The notes beneath the pieces are model-generated. The model was not told the origin of the DNA. It made no database searches and saw only the letters and a program-made list of their open reading frames with translations. The position numbers and the translations under genes are program-made. From NCBI RefSeq assembly GCF_004570345.1, contig NZ_SPQM01000013.1, positions 1 to 64,000 on the forward strand: a DNA stretch of 64,000 nucleotides, written 5' to 3'. This DNA comes from Blastococcus sp. CT_GayMR20 (GTDB taxonomy: Bacteria > Actinomycetota > Actinomycetes > Mycobacteriales > Geodermatophilaceae). This document shows, piece after piece, positions 17,852 to 26,628 of the stretch (position 1 is its first letter; each line of letters opens with the position of its first letter).

Positions 17852-20800
17852 GTGGCGGATGCCGACAAGGACACCGTGCCCCGAACGGACGTCGCAGGCG
17901 CCCGACGACGGGCGTGGATCGTCCGCGCTCTCGCGTCCTTCCTCGTCCTCGCGACCGTCCCCCTGGCCGGCACCGGGCAGCCGGCGCCGCAGATCGAGCT
18001 CGCCAGCTCCACCAACCCGGTGCCGCCGACGGACGTCGTGGCGACCGGCGCCGACCGGGCGCTCGAGCTCACCTGGACGGCGGCCGCCGAGGGCACCGTC
18101 ACGGGGTACCGGGTGTACCTGGACGGCGAGCTCGTCGCCAGTCCCACGACGACGTCGGTGACGGTTCCCGGGCTCGTCAACGGCCGCGGCTACGTCGTCA
18201 CGGTCGTCACCCGCTCCTCCTTCCTCGGCCTGCCCACCGAGGGGTCGACGGCCAGCACTCCCGTCACCGGCATCCCGCGCGACGCCGTGCCGCCCGCCGC
18301 ACCCACGGCCGTGACCGCGGTGCGCGGCGACGGCCGGGTCGATCTGTCCTGGGTCGCGAACACCGGCGACTACGACGCCGACGGCTACCGGGTGCTCCGG
18401 GACGGCACGCCCGTCACCGGACTCCTCGCCGGGGGGGCCACTGCCGCCTACGCCGACACCGCGGTGACCAACGACGTCACCTACGGCTTCACCGTCGAGA
18501 CCCACGACACCTCGGGCAACTGGTCGGCGCCGTCGGCGCCCGCCGCCGTGGCCACCCCGACCGACCTGACCGCCCCCGCCGTGCCGACCGGCATCGTCGG
18601 CGGTCGCGGCGACGGGACGGCGGGGCTCGCGTGGAACCCGAACAGCGAGCCGGACCTCGCCTCCTACCGGGTCCTCCGCGACGGCGTGGAGATCGCCACC
18701 GTCACCGACACCGACCACCTCGACAGCGGGCTGACCAACGACACCACGTACAGCTACACGCTGGCCGCCGTCGACACCCACGGGAACCGGTCCGCGCAGT
18801 CGGCCCCCGTACCCGTCACCCCGACGGACCTCACCCCGCCCGGCGCGCCCGCAGGGCTGGTCGCCGTCCGGGGTGACGGCCGCGTGGACCTCTCGTGGTC
18901 GGCCAGCCCCGAAGCCGACCTGGCGAGCTACCGGCTGCTGCGCGACGGCGCCGAGATCGCCGTGCTCAGCGGGGTCACCGCCCACGCCGATCTCGCGGTC
19001 GCCAACGACACGACGTACCGCTACACGCTGGCCGCCGTCGACACCCACGGCAACCACTCGCTCTCGTCGTCCCCGGTCTTCGCGACACCCACCGACCTCG
19101 GGGCGCCCGCGGTGCCGACCGGGCTGGCCGCCGCGCCCGACGACCGCCAGGTCACCCTGTCCTGGGCCGCGAACACCGAGCCGGACCTGGCGAGCTACCG
19201 GGTGCTGCGCGACGGGGTCGAGGTGGCCACGGTGACCGGTCCCGGGTACGTCGACAGCGGCCTGGCCAACGGCACGACCTACAGCTACACGCTGGTCGCC
19301 GTCGACGGCCACGGCAACCGGTCCCTGCCCGCGTCGGCCGTGCCGGCGACCCCGGCGGACGTCGTCCCGCCGGGGGCGCCGACCGGTCTGGCCGCGCTCC
19401 GCGGCGACGGCCGGGTGACGCTGACCTGGACGGCGAACCCCGAGGCGGACCTCGCGACCTACCGCGTGCTGCGGAACGGGTCCGAGGTCGCCGCCGTCAC
19501 CGGCACCACCTGGGTCGACTCCGGCGTGGTCAACGACACCACCTACGGCTACCGGCTCGCCGCGGTCGACAGCTCGGGCAACCGGTCCCTGGAGTCGGGG
19601 CCGGTCTCCGCGACACCCACGGACCTGACGGCGCCCGCGACCCCCGCGGGCCTGGTCGTGACCCGGGTCAACGGCAAGTCGGTCCTGGACTGGACGGCGA
19701 ACGTGGAGCCGGACCTCGCCTCCTACCGGGTCCTCCGCGACGGCGTGGAGATCGACACCGTCACGGGGACCACCACCTACACCGACACGCAGGCCAACGG
19801 TGCACCCCGCTCGTACTCCCTCGTCGCCGTGGACGGCCACGGGAACCGCTCGGCGCCGTCGACGTCGGCCACGGCGGCCGCGGACGTCACGCCACCGGAC
19901 GTGCCGACCGGACTGCTGGCCACCCGGGGCGACGGCCAGGTGAGCCTCTCCTGGGCCAAGAACAACGAGCCGGACTTCGCGACCTACCGGGTGCTGCGCG
20001 ACGGCGTCGAGATCGCCACCCTCACCGCTCGGACCTACGTGGACACCGGGCTGACCAACGACGTCACCTACACCTACACGCTGGTCGCGGTCGACGATGC
20101 GGGGAACCGCTCGGCGCCGTCGGCGCCGGTGCCGGCGACGCCGACCGACCTCACCCCGCCCGCCGTCCCCACCGGCCTGGTGGCCACCGCGGGCGAGAAC
20201 CGCGTGACCCTGTCCTGGACGGCGAACGGCGAGCCGGACCTGGCCGGCTACCGGGTGCTGCGGGGCGGCGTCGAGATCGCGACGGTCACCGGGACCGGCT
20301 ACACCGACACCGGCCTGACCAACGACGTCGCCTACACGTACGCCCTCGTGGCGGTCGACACCCACGGCAACCGCTCGGCGCCGTCCGGCGGCTCCGCAGC
20401 CACCCCGCGCGACATGGCGCCCGCGGCGCCGACCGGGGTCACGGCGACGGCCGGCGACCGGCGGGCCCTCCTCGCCTGGACCGCGCCCGCCGACCCCGAC
20501 GTCGTCTCCTACCGGGTGCTCGCCCAGGACGGGAGCACCGTCGCCTCCGTCCCGGCACCGACCACCCAGGTGGCGGTCCCCGACCTGGTCAACGGGACCA
20601 CCTACCGGTTCACGGTCGTCGCCGTGGACGCCGGCGGGCACGTCTCGGTGCCCTCGGACGTGGTGGTTGTGATCCCTGCGTCGCCGCCGATGCCGGCCTC
20701 CGGGGCCGGGGAGAGCGGCGGGCTCGCGGTGAGCGAGGACGGCCGCTACGTCGTCGTCGGCACGCGGGCGCGTCTGGAGGCGGCCGACACCAACACCGCC

Positions 20801-21976
20801 TACGAGCTGTACCTGGTCGACCGGACGGCCGGCACGGCCACCCGCATCGCCCCGCTGTCCGCCGGCGCCACGGGTGCCACCGACCCGACCAACACCAGCG
20901 CGCCGGTGATCAGCGCGAACGGGGGCGCGCTGGCCCTGGCCACCACCGCCGCGCTCGTCCCCGGCGACACGAACGGGCTGGCCGACGTCTACCGGTTCGA
21001 CACCGCCGCCCGCGTGTGGAGCCTGGTCAGTGTGCCGGCCGGCGGCGGCACGAACGCGACCACGGCCGGCGCCGTACTGCAGACCGGCGGGTCGGTGTAC
21101 TCGACCAGCCCGCCGGTCGCGCTCTCCGCCGACGGCGACCTGGTGCTCTTCTACTCGGCGCGGACCGACCTCGTCGCAAGCGACACGAACGCCGTGGTGG
21201 ACCTCTTCGCCAAGCGCATCTCCACCGGCGCGGTCACGCGGGTCTCGACCACGACTGCCGGCGGCAACATCGGCGGCGCGGCCACGGGCCCGGCGCTGGC
21301 GGTGACGCCCGACGGCCGGTTCGCGCTGTTCCCGGTGACGTCGGGCAGCGGCACCGTGCTGCTCTACCGCAAGACGCTGTCCGGCGCAGGCGCAGGTGAC
21401 CTCCTGCTCGTCTCCACGGTCGGCCAGGGTGCCGGCGCCACCCCGTTCGGCGTGTTCCGTGACGCCGGGGACGTCGCGATCAGCGACGACGGCCGCTACG
21501 TCGCGCTGGTGACCACCGCGCGGATCGCGACCGCCACTCCGGGCGCCACCAGCAGCGCCGGCCTCGCCTACCGCCTCGACACGGCCACCGGGAGCGTGCT
21601 CGCGCTCGGCAGCGGTCAGCTGACGGTCTGGGAGCACCAGGTCGAACTGGACCCGACCGGTCGGTACGCCTTCTTCGCCACGTCCTCCGGGCAGCTGGCG
21701 GGCGACACGAACGGGCACACCGACCACTACCGGCGGGACCTGGGCGGCGGGATCGCGGGGCCGCTCCTGCTCGTGACCTCCGACGCCGACGGGCGCGCCA
21801 CCGCCGGGCCGATCGGCTCGGTCGACCCCTCGGAGTACGGCCGGCTCACGGCGATCACGGCCGACCAGGTGCTCGTCACGACCTCGCAGGCCCTCGTGTC
21901 CGTCGACACCAACCGGGCCCGGGACCTCTACCTCAAGGACCTCGTCACCGGATTCGTGCGCTCGCCGCTGGCCTGA
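17852..21976 (+). CDS. Giant secreted protein: ten fibronectin type III domains plus beta-propeller
   Basis: The 1374-residue protein has an arginine-rich start and hydrophobic signal segment (ALASFLVLATVPLAGTG, about residues 31-47), so it is probably exported. Residues ~55-945 hold ten Fn3 domains, each opening like VPTGLxAxRGDGxVxLSW and including EPDLASYRVLRDGVE and AVDTHGNRSAPS. Residues ~950-1374 form a PD40/TolB-like beta-propeller with five DTNxxxDxY blades (for example GDTNGLADVYRFD). No sortase motif or C-terminal anchor. Fn3 arrays often serve as spacers or polysaccharide-binding modules; here an adhesin or surface-displayed binding protein is inferred. GTG at 17852, alternative GTG at 17876. 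Confidence 0.85.
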   Translation: MADADKDTVPRTDVAGARRRAWIVRALASFLVLATVPLAGTGQPAPQIELASSTNPVPPTDVVATGADRALELTWTAAAEGTVTGYRVYLDGELVASPTTTSVTVPGLVNGRGYVVTVVTRSSFLGLPTEGSTASTPVTGIPRDAVPPAAPTAVTAVRGDGRVDLSWVANTGDYDADGYRVLRDGTPVTGLLAGGATAAYADTAVTNDVTYGFTVETHDTSGNWSAPSAPAAVATPTDLTAPAVPTGIVGGRGDGTAGLAWNPNSEPDLASYRVLRDGVEIATVTDTDHLDSGLTNDTTYSYTLAAVDTHGNRSAQSAPVPVTPTDLTPPGAPAGLVAVRGDGRVDLSWSASPEADLASYRLLRDGAEIAVLSGVTAHADLAVANDTTYRYTLAAVDTHGNHSLSSSPVFATPTDLGAPAVPTGLAAAPDDRQVTLSWAANTEPDLASYRVLRDGVEVATVTGPGYVDSGLANGTTYSYTLVAVDGHGNRSLPASAVPATPADVVPPGAPTGLAALRGDGRVTLTWTANPEADLATYRVLRNGSEVAAVTGTTWVDSGVVNDTTYGYRLAAVDSSGNRSLESGPVSATPTDLTAPATPAGLVVTRVNGKSVLDWTANVEPDLASYRVLRDGVEIDTVTGTTTYTDTQANGAPRSYSLVAVDGHGNRSAPSTSATAAADVTPPDVPTGLLATRGDGQVSLSWAKNNEPDFATYRVLRDGVEIATLTARTYVDTGLTNDVTYTYTLVAVDDAGNRSAPSAPVPATPTDLTPPAVPTGLVATAGENRVTLSWTANGEPDLAGYRVLRGGVEIATVTGTGYTDTGLTNDVAYTYALVAVDTHGNRSAPSGGSAATPRDMAPAAPTGVTATAGDRRALLAWTAPADPDVVSYRVLAQDGSTVASVPAPTTQVAVPDLVNGTTYRFTVVAVDAGGHVSVPSDVVVVIPASPPMPASGAGESGGLAVSEDGRYVVVGTRARLEAADTNTAYELYLVDRTAGTATRIAPLSAGATGATDPTNTSAPVISANGGALALATTAALVPGDTNGLADVYRFDTAARVWSLVSVPAGGGTNATTAGAVLQTGGSVYSTSPPVALSADGDLVLFYSARTDLVASDTNAVVDLFAKRISTGAVTRVSTTTAGGNIGGAATGPALAVTPDGRFALFPVTSGSGTVLLYRKTLSGAGAGDLLLVSTVGQGAGATPFGVFRDAGDVAISDDGRYVALVTTARIATATPGATSSAGLAYRLDTATGSVLALGSGQLTVWEHQVELDPTGRYAFFATSSGQLAGDTNGHTDHYRRDLGGGIAGPLLLVTSDADGRATAGPIGSVDPSEYGRLTAITADQVLVTTSQALVSVDTNRARDLYLKDLVTGFVRSPLA
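18299..20680 (+). repeat. Nine tandem Fn3-coding units of 258-276 bp
   Basis: In-frame direct repeats begin near 18299, 18575, 18841, 19107, 19373, 19637, 19895, 20161 and 20425. Units share long near-identical stretches, such as the tract encoding EPDLASYRVLRDGVE. A first, more diverged Fn3 domain precedes the array. Such repeats can recombine or be miscounted during assembly. Confidence 0.8.
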
Positions 21977-22011
21977 CGGTTCTGTCCCCGGCGGCCGCTA
22001 GCGTCGCCGCC

Positions 22012-22587
22012 GTGGACGAGGACAGGCCGCGGTGCGGCTGGGCGAACAGTGCGCCGGAGTACGCGGAGTACCACGACGACGAGTGGGGCACTCCCCTCCA
22101 CGGGGACGACGCCCTCTTCGAACGGCTCTGCCTCGAGGCGTTCCAGTCCGGGCTCTCCTGGATCACCATCCTGCGCAAGCGCCGCGCCTTCCGGGAGGCG
22201 TTCGCCGGGTTCGAGATCGACGCCGTCGCGGACTTCGGTCCGGACGACGAGGAGCGGCTGATGGCCGACGCGGGCATCGTCCGCAACCGGGCCAAGATCG
22301 CTGCCGCCGTCCGCAACGCCCGGGCCGCCCAGCAGCTCCCCGAGGGGTTGTCGGCGCTCCTGTGGTCCTTCGCGCCCAGCGGTCCGCGGCCCCGGCCGGC
22401 CACGCTCGCCGACGTGCCGGCGACCAGCCCGGAGTCGGTGGCGATGGCCAAGGAGCTGAAGCTCCGGGGCTTCGTCTTCGTCGGCCCGACCACCGCGTAC
22501 GCGCTGATGCAGGCCACCGGCATGGTCGACGACCACGTGGCCGACTGCTTCCGAGCACACCGGCGTTCCGAGCCTGCGAGGGGCTGA
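22012..22587 (+). CDS. tag: DNA-3-methyladenine glycosylase I (Tag)
   Basis: Base-excision enzyme removing 3-methyladenine. The opening RCGWANSAPEYAEYHDDEWG, LCLEAFQSGLSW and the C-terminal FVGPTTAYALMQATGMVDDH are textbook Tag motifs, with zinc ligands Cys near residue 8 and later His/Cys residues (DDHVADCFRAH). 191 residues. The GTG at 22012 lacks a ribosome site. A TAGCGT box (21999-22004) ends 7 bases upstream, suggesting a leaderless mRNA. tag followed by a DUF3117 gene is a conserved actinobacterial pair. Confidence 0.95.
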   Translation: MDEDRPRCGWANSAPEYAEYHDDEWGTPLHGDDALFERLCLEAFQSGLSWITILRKRRAFREAFAGFEIDAVADFGPDDEERLMADAGIVRNRAKIAAAVRNARAAQQLPEGLSALLWSFAPSGPRPRPATLADVPATSPESVAMAKELKLRGFVFVGPTTAYALMQATGMVDDHVADCFRAHRRSEPARG

Positions 22588-22699
22588 TGTTGGACCTCAG
22601 CCGGTCATACGGGATCATTGGTCGCAGAGCACAGCATCGACGGACGCTGCATCGCCTCCTGCCTCGGCAGGCGGGGTGCGGCCGGCGAAGGAGGCACGC

Positions 22700-22867
22700 A
22701 TGGCGGCCATGAAGCCGCGCACGGGTGAAGGTCCCCTCGAGGTCACCAAGGAGGGGCGAGGCCTGGTCATGCGCGTACCGCTCGAGGGAGGCGGTCGCCT
22801 GGTCGTCGAGCTGTCGCCCGACGAGGCGGCAGCGCTGTCGGAGGCACTGAAGGGCGCGACCAGCTGA
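22700..22867 (+). CDS. DUF3117 small conserved protein
   Basis: 55 residues, starting MAAMKPRTGEGPLEVTKEGR and continuing with a VPLEGGGRLVVELSPDEAAAL core that is nearly invariant across actinobacteria. The ATG at 22700 has a strong AAGGAGG site 6 bases upstream; a longer frame from 22676 is rejected for that reason. The family is small, soluble and uncharacterised. The stop overlaps a CTG that may start pepA. Confidence 0.93.
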   Translation: MAAMKPRTGEGPLEVTKEGRGLVMRVPLEGGGRLVVELSPDEAAALSEALKGATS

Positions 22868-24471
22868 ACACCCCCGCGAGCCTGCCTCCGGGCAGCCCCG
22901 CGCACGACACGGCCCCGGCCGCCGGCAGCACGCCGGCGACCGGGGCCGCGCCGTTGCCGCGGGTCGAGGTCGTGGACTCCCTGCCCCCGCTCGGGCCGGA
23001 CGACGTCCTGGCCGTGCCCGTGGGATCCGGCGGCGGGCTCCCGTCCTGGCTCGACGCCTCGTCCGCCCCGCCGGTGAGTCCCGAGCTGCTGCGCGGGGCG
23101 CTGGCCGACACGGGCAACAAGGGCCGGGCGGGCACGCTGACGGCCGTGCCGATCGCCGGCCGGCGGCCGCGCAGTGTCGCAGCGGTCGGCGTCGGCGAGG
23201 CCACGCTCCCCGACCTGCGCACGTACGTCGCGACCGCGGTCCGCCGGGGGCAGACGCTGGCCGAGCACGGCGCACGGCGGCTGGTGCTGCCGGTCGACGG
23301 CCCCGCCGCCCCCGCGGGATCGGAGGAGGTGCGCGCCGCCGTCGAGGCCGCCCTGCTGGCCGGCTACCGCTTCCGGGACACGTCCACGCCCCATCCCGCA
23401 CGGCTCGACACGATCACCGTGGTGGCCGCCGACGCGGAAGACCCGGTGGTGAGCGCGGCCGGCCGGGCGGGGGAGATCTCCGCGGCGGCCGTCTCCTGGG
23501 CCCGCGACCTGATCAACACCCCCAGCAACGTCAAGAACCCGGCGTGGCTGGCGGACCAGGCGGTCGAGCGGCTGTCCGGGCTCCCGCACGTCACCGTCGC
23601 GGTCCTCGGCCCGGACGAGCTCGTCGCCGGGGGCTTCGGGGGCGTGCTGGCGGTCGGCGGCGGCTCGGCCACGCCCCCGCGTGTCGTCGTCGCGACCTAC
23701 CGCCCGCCTGGCGCCGGGCCGGCGCACCCCGTGCTCGTCGGCAAGGGGATCACGTTCGACACCGGCGGCATCTCGATCAAGCCGAACGCGGGCATGCGGG
23801 AGATGAAGACCGACATGGCCGGTGGGGCCGCGGTGCTCGCGGCGGTCGATGCCGCGGCCCGGCTGGGCCTGCCGGTCACGGTCACCGCCGTGGTCCCGGC
23901 CGCCGAGAACGCCGTCTCCGGGTCCTCGTACCGGCCGGCGGACGTCGTCCGGCACGTCGGGGGCCGGACCACCGAGGTGCTGAACACCGACGCGGAGGGC
24001 CGGATGGTGCTCGCCGACGGGCTGGCCTACGCCCGGCTGGAGCTGGGTGCGACCGTGCTGGTCGACGTCGCGACGCTCACCGGCGCGATGAAGGTGGCCC
24101 TGGGAACGCGGACCGCCGGCCTGTTCGCCACCACCGACGGGCTGGCCATGGCGCTGGGCACCGCGGGCGTGCGCGCGGGTGAGCAGCTGTGGCGCATGCC
24201 GCTGCTGGAGGAGCACCGCGACCTCCTGGACAGCGCCACCGCCGACGCCAACAACGCGCCCGGCAACCCCGGCGGCTCGACGGCCGCCCTGTTCCTGGAG
24301 CCGTTCGCCGGCGATCTGCCCTGGGCGCACCTGGACGTCGCCGGCCCGGCTCGCGCCGGCGCCGACGACGCCGAGGTGGTCAAGGGCGGCACCGGCTTCG
24401 GGGCGCGGACGCTGCTGCGCTGGCTGGAGGCGGGCGCGCCGGTGGACCCGCCGGAGACCGTGCTCGACTGA
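22864..24471 (+). CDS. pepA: Leucyl aminopeptidase (M17 family)
   Basis: Dinuclear metallo-exopeptidase of the cytosol. The metal site segments GKGITFDTGGISIKP, MKTDMAGGAA and NTDAEGRMVLADGLAY are intact in the C-terminal domain. The N-terminal macro-like domain begins at LPRVEVVDSLPP. Start is uncertain. A TTG at 22954 has no ribosome site and lies just after a strong hairpin. The frame remains coding-like (30 of 31 codons end in G or C) back to a CTG at 22864 that overlaps the DUF3117 stop. The CTG version (535 residues) is listed; the TTG version has 505. It overlaps the next gene by ATGA. Confidence 0.9.
   Translation: MNTPASLPPGSPAHDTAPAAGSTPATGAAPLPRVEVVDSLPPLGPDDVLAVPVGSGGGLPSWLDASSAPPVSPELLRGALADTGNKGRAGTLTAVPIAGRRPRSVAAVGVGEATLPDLRTYVATAVRRGQTLAEHGARRLVLPVDGPAAPAGSEEVRAAVEAALLAGYRFRDTSTPHPARLDTITVVAADAEDPVVSAAGRAGEISAAAVSWARDLINTPSNVKNPAWLADQAVERLSGLPHVTVAVLGPDELVAGGFGGVLAVGGGSATPPRVVVATYRPPGAGPAHPVLVGKGITFDTGGISIKPNAGMREMKTDMAGGAAVLAAVDAAARLGLPVTVTAVVPAAENAVSGSSYRPADVVRHVGGRTTEVLNTDAEGRMVLADGLAYARLELGATVLVDVATLTGAMKVALGTRTAGLFATTDGLAMALGTAGVRAGEQLWRMPLLEEHRDLLDSATADANNAPGNPGGSTAALFLEPFAGDLPWAHLDVAGPARAGADDAEVVKGGTGFGARTLLRWLEAGAPVDPPETVLD
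22911..22947 (+). terminator. 15-bp hairpin between DUF3117 and the pepA core
   Basis: GGCCCCGG (22911-22918) pairs with CCGGGGCC (22940-22947). After one mismatch seven more pairs close on the loop AGCAC. No T-run follows. It could terminate or attenuate transcription, or simply lie inside the pepA coding start if the CTG is used. Confidence 0.45.
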
Positions 24472-25025
24472 TGGTCGCCGCCGACGCGTTCCGGGACCAG
24501 CCCGTGCTCGCCGGGGAGCTGGTCCGCCTGGAGCCGCTGGGTCCCGCCGTCCTGCCCGCGTACTGGCGGACGCTCCAGGACCCCGAGGGACGGCGGCTGA
24601 CCGGCACCCACGCCGAGTTCACCCACGAGCAGACCGAGACGTGGCTGCGGTCGCGCGGCGACCAGCACGACCGGGCCGACTGGGCCGCGACGGCCGTCGG
24701 GTCGGGGGAGTTCGTCGGCGAGGTCGTGCTCAACGACCTGGACCCGGCCAACGAGTCGGTCGGCTTCCGCATCGGGCTGGCCGGCCCGCACGTGTACGGG
24801 CGCGGGTACGGCACCGAGATGACCCGGCTGGTGCTCGACCACGCCTTCGGCACGGTGCGGCTGCACCGCGTCGAGCTGGAGGTCTACGCGCACAACCCGC
24901 GAGCGCAGCGGGTCTACGAGAAGTGCGGCTTCCGGCTCGAGGGCCGGCGCCGGGAGGCCCTGCTGTGGGACGGCGTCCGGTACGACGCGCTGCTCATGTC
25001 GGTACTGGCCACCGATCCCCGCTGA
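24471..25025 (+). CDS. GNAT acetyltransferase, RimJ/RimL type
   Basis: A 184-residue acetyltransferase with the RimJ/L-like layout: LVRLEPLGPAVLPAYWRTL opening, GRGYGTEMTRLVLDHAFG acetyl-CoA loop, and HRVELEVYAHNPRAQRVYEKCGF with the common aromatic-cysteine end. Protein N-terminus or small-molecule amines are typical substrates; which one is unknown. The ATG overlaps the pepA stop. The 3' end abuts the convergent DinB gene so that the two stops form TGATCA. Confidence 0.9.
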   Translation: MVAADAFRDQPVLAGELVRLEPLGPAVLPAYWRTLQDPEGRRLTGTHAEFTHEQTETWLRSRGDQHDRADWAATAVGSGEFVGEVVLNDLDPANESVGFRIGLAGPHVYGRGYGTEMTRLVLDHAFGTVRLHRVELEVYAHNPRAQRVYEKCGFRLEGRRREALLWDGVRYDALLMSVLATDPR

Positions 25026-25535
25026 TCACTCCCCGACGACGCCGTCGATCGCCTCGCGGAGGAGGTCGGCGTGCCCGGCGTGCCGCGCGGTCTCCTCGAT
25101 CATGTGGATGAGGATCCAGCGCAGGTCGACGTGCGGCCCGTCGCGCCGGGGTCGGGCCGACAGCCGGTCGAGGTCGGGAGACCGCGCGACGATCTCCCGG
25201 CTGGCGGCGCACGCCGTCCGGTAGCGCTCGCGCAATTCCTCCGGGGCCACCGACGTGGCGGTGTCGAAGTCCCAGTCGGGTTCGGCGGGGCCGGCGGCAT
25301 CCGCCCGCCACGCCGCCTCCGGCAGCCCGGCGAACCGGACCCGGAACCAGGTGTCCTCGACCTTCGCGAGGTGGTTGAGCAGGCCGGCCAGGGTGAGCGA
25401 GGCGGGCGGCAGCGGCCGGGCGAGCTGCTCGCCGGTCAACCCGTCGGTCTTCAGCAGCATCGTCTCGCGCTGGTAGTCGAGGAAGGCGGTCAGCTGGACG
25501 AGCTCGGGGCCGGAGTCCGGGGGATCGGTGCGCAC
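25026..25535 (-). CDS. DinB-superfamily protein (DUF664-like)
   Basis: A 169-residue four-helix-bundle protein. ELVQLTAFLDYQRETMLLKTDGL opens it, NHLAKVEDTWF carries the first metal-ligand histidine, and HMIEETARHAGHADLLREA has the HxxxHxxH-like pair near the C-terminus. Related proteins include mycothiol- or bacillithiol-dependent transferases, attractive in a genome with mshB, but that function is not shown. GTG start with only a weak ribosome site. Confidence 0.85.
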   Translation of the reverse strand: MRTDPPDSGPELVQLTAFLDYQRETMLLKTDGLTGEQLARPLPPASLTLAGLLNHLAKVEDTWFRVRFAGLPEAAWRADAAGPAEPDWDFDTATSVAPEELRERYRTACAASREIVARSPDLDRLSARPRRDGPHVDLRWILIHMIEETARHAGHADLLREAIDGVVGE

Positions 25536-25583
25536 CCCGAAGACCCTGGCATCGGGGCCGCCGAGACGCCACAGTGTTCCGGC

Positions 25584-26612
25584 ATGTCCCAGTTGATCAG
25601 CGCGAGGGCGCTGTGGACCCTCGTCCGCGCAGGTGATCTCCGGGCCCGCGTGCGGGCGAACCGGGAGGGGACGGCGGCCATCCGGCTGCACCTCGCGGGG
25701 GCCGCGGTGGGCACCGGACTGCTCGACGTCCTCGCCGAGGGCCCTGCGCCGACCGCCGAGCTGGCCCGGCGCATGGGCGTCGCCGACACCGCGCTGCTCG
25801 GGGCGTTCGTGCGTGTCGTGGCGGCGGCGGGGTTCGTCGACGGCGGGACCGACGGTCCGTGGCGCCTGACCGCGCGCGGGCGGGCGGTCGTCGGCGACGA
25901 CCTGGTGCGCGCCGCCTACGAGGCCTTCCCCGGCTTCCACACCGCGCTGTACCGGGAGATCGGCCCCCTGCTGGCCGGCGGCCCGGGACGGCGGGACGTC
26001 GCCGAGCAGGGTGCGCTCATCGCCCGCATCTCGGCGGGCTTCGAGCCCTTCGTCCTCGACGAGCTCACCCGCGTGGTCGCGGGGCGGCGGCCGAGCCGGG
26101 TGCTCGACGTCGGCTGCGGCTCCGGGCTGCAGCTGGCCGCCATGCTGGCGGCCGCTCCGGACGCCGTCGGCGTCGGCGTCGACCTGGACGCCGGTGCCGT
26201 GGCGCTGGCCGAGCGGACGCTGGCCGGGCAGGGACTGGCGGCCCGGTCGCAGGTGGTGCAGGCCGACATCCGCGACGGACGCACCGGTCCGCTCGAGCAG
26301 CCGTTCGACGTGGCCGTGCTCGCCAACGTCATCTACTACGTGCCGATGGCGGAGCGCGTCGCCCTGCTCCGCACCGTGGCCGGTCTGCTGACCCCCGGCG
26401 GGGTGCTGCTGGTGGTGACGACCGTGGCGACGCCGCAGCTGTTCAGCCGGCACTTCGACCTGCTGCTGCGGGCCCAGGAGGGGCGGATGGAGCTCTCGGA
26501 CGCCGACACCCTCGTCACGCAGCTGACGGACGCCGGCCTGCGCCCCGCACCGCCCCGGGCCCTCGCTCCGGGTGCGCCGGTGGTCACCGTGCTCGCGACC
26601 CGTCCCGGCTGA
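25584..26612 (+). CDS. Class I SAM-dependent methyltransferase with N-terminal winged helix
   Basis: The 342-residue protein has an N-terminal dimerisation/winged-helix region (AEGPAPTAELARRMGVADTAL) like O-methyltransferases and a C-terminal Rossmann domain. SAM motif I is LDVGCGSGLQLA; motif II/III lies around QADIRDG and VLANVIYYVPM. Substrate unknown. It converges on the CrtI-type gene, with 16 bp between stops, so a pigment-related role would be conjecture. Confidence 0.85.
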   Translation: MSQLISARALWTLVRAGDLRARVRANREGTAAIRLHLAGAAVGTGLLDVLAEGPAPTAELARRMGVADTALLGAFVRVVAAAGFVDGGTDGPWRLTARGRAVVGDDLVRAAYEAFPGFHTALYREIGPLLAGGPGRRDVAEQGALIARISAGFEPFVLDELTRVVAGRRPSRVLDVGCGSGLQLAAMLAAAPDAVGVGVDLDAGAVALAERTLAGQGLAARSQVVQADIRDGRTGPLEQPFDVAVLANVIYYVPMAERVALLRTVAGLLTPGGVLLVVTTVATPQLFSRHFDLLLRAQEGRMELSDADTLVTQLTDAGLRPAPPRALAPGAPVVTVLATRPG

Positions 26613-26628
26613 GGAGAGCGGCTCGAGC

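Noticed and set aside
18330..19420. RGD cell-adhesion motifs in the Fn3 repeats
   Set aside because: RGDG recurs because the repeats are duplicated and lies at the start of a beta strand; there is no reason to infer integrin binding in a soil actinobacterium.
16835..21727. 1630-codon minus-strand open frame opposite the Fn3 protein
   Set aside because: Arg/Gly/Val-rich low-complexity product typical of antisense frames in high-GC genes; its repeats mirror the Fn3 units.
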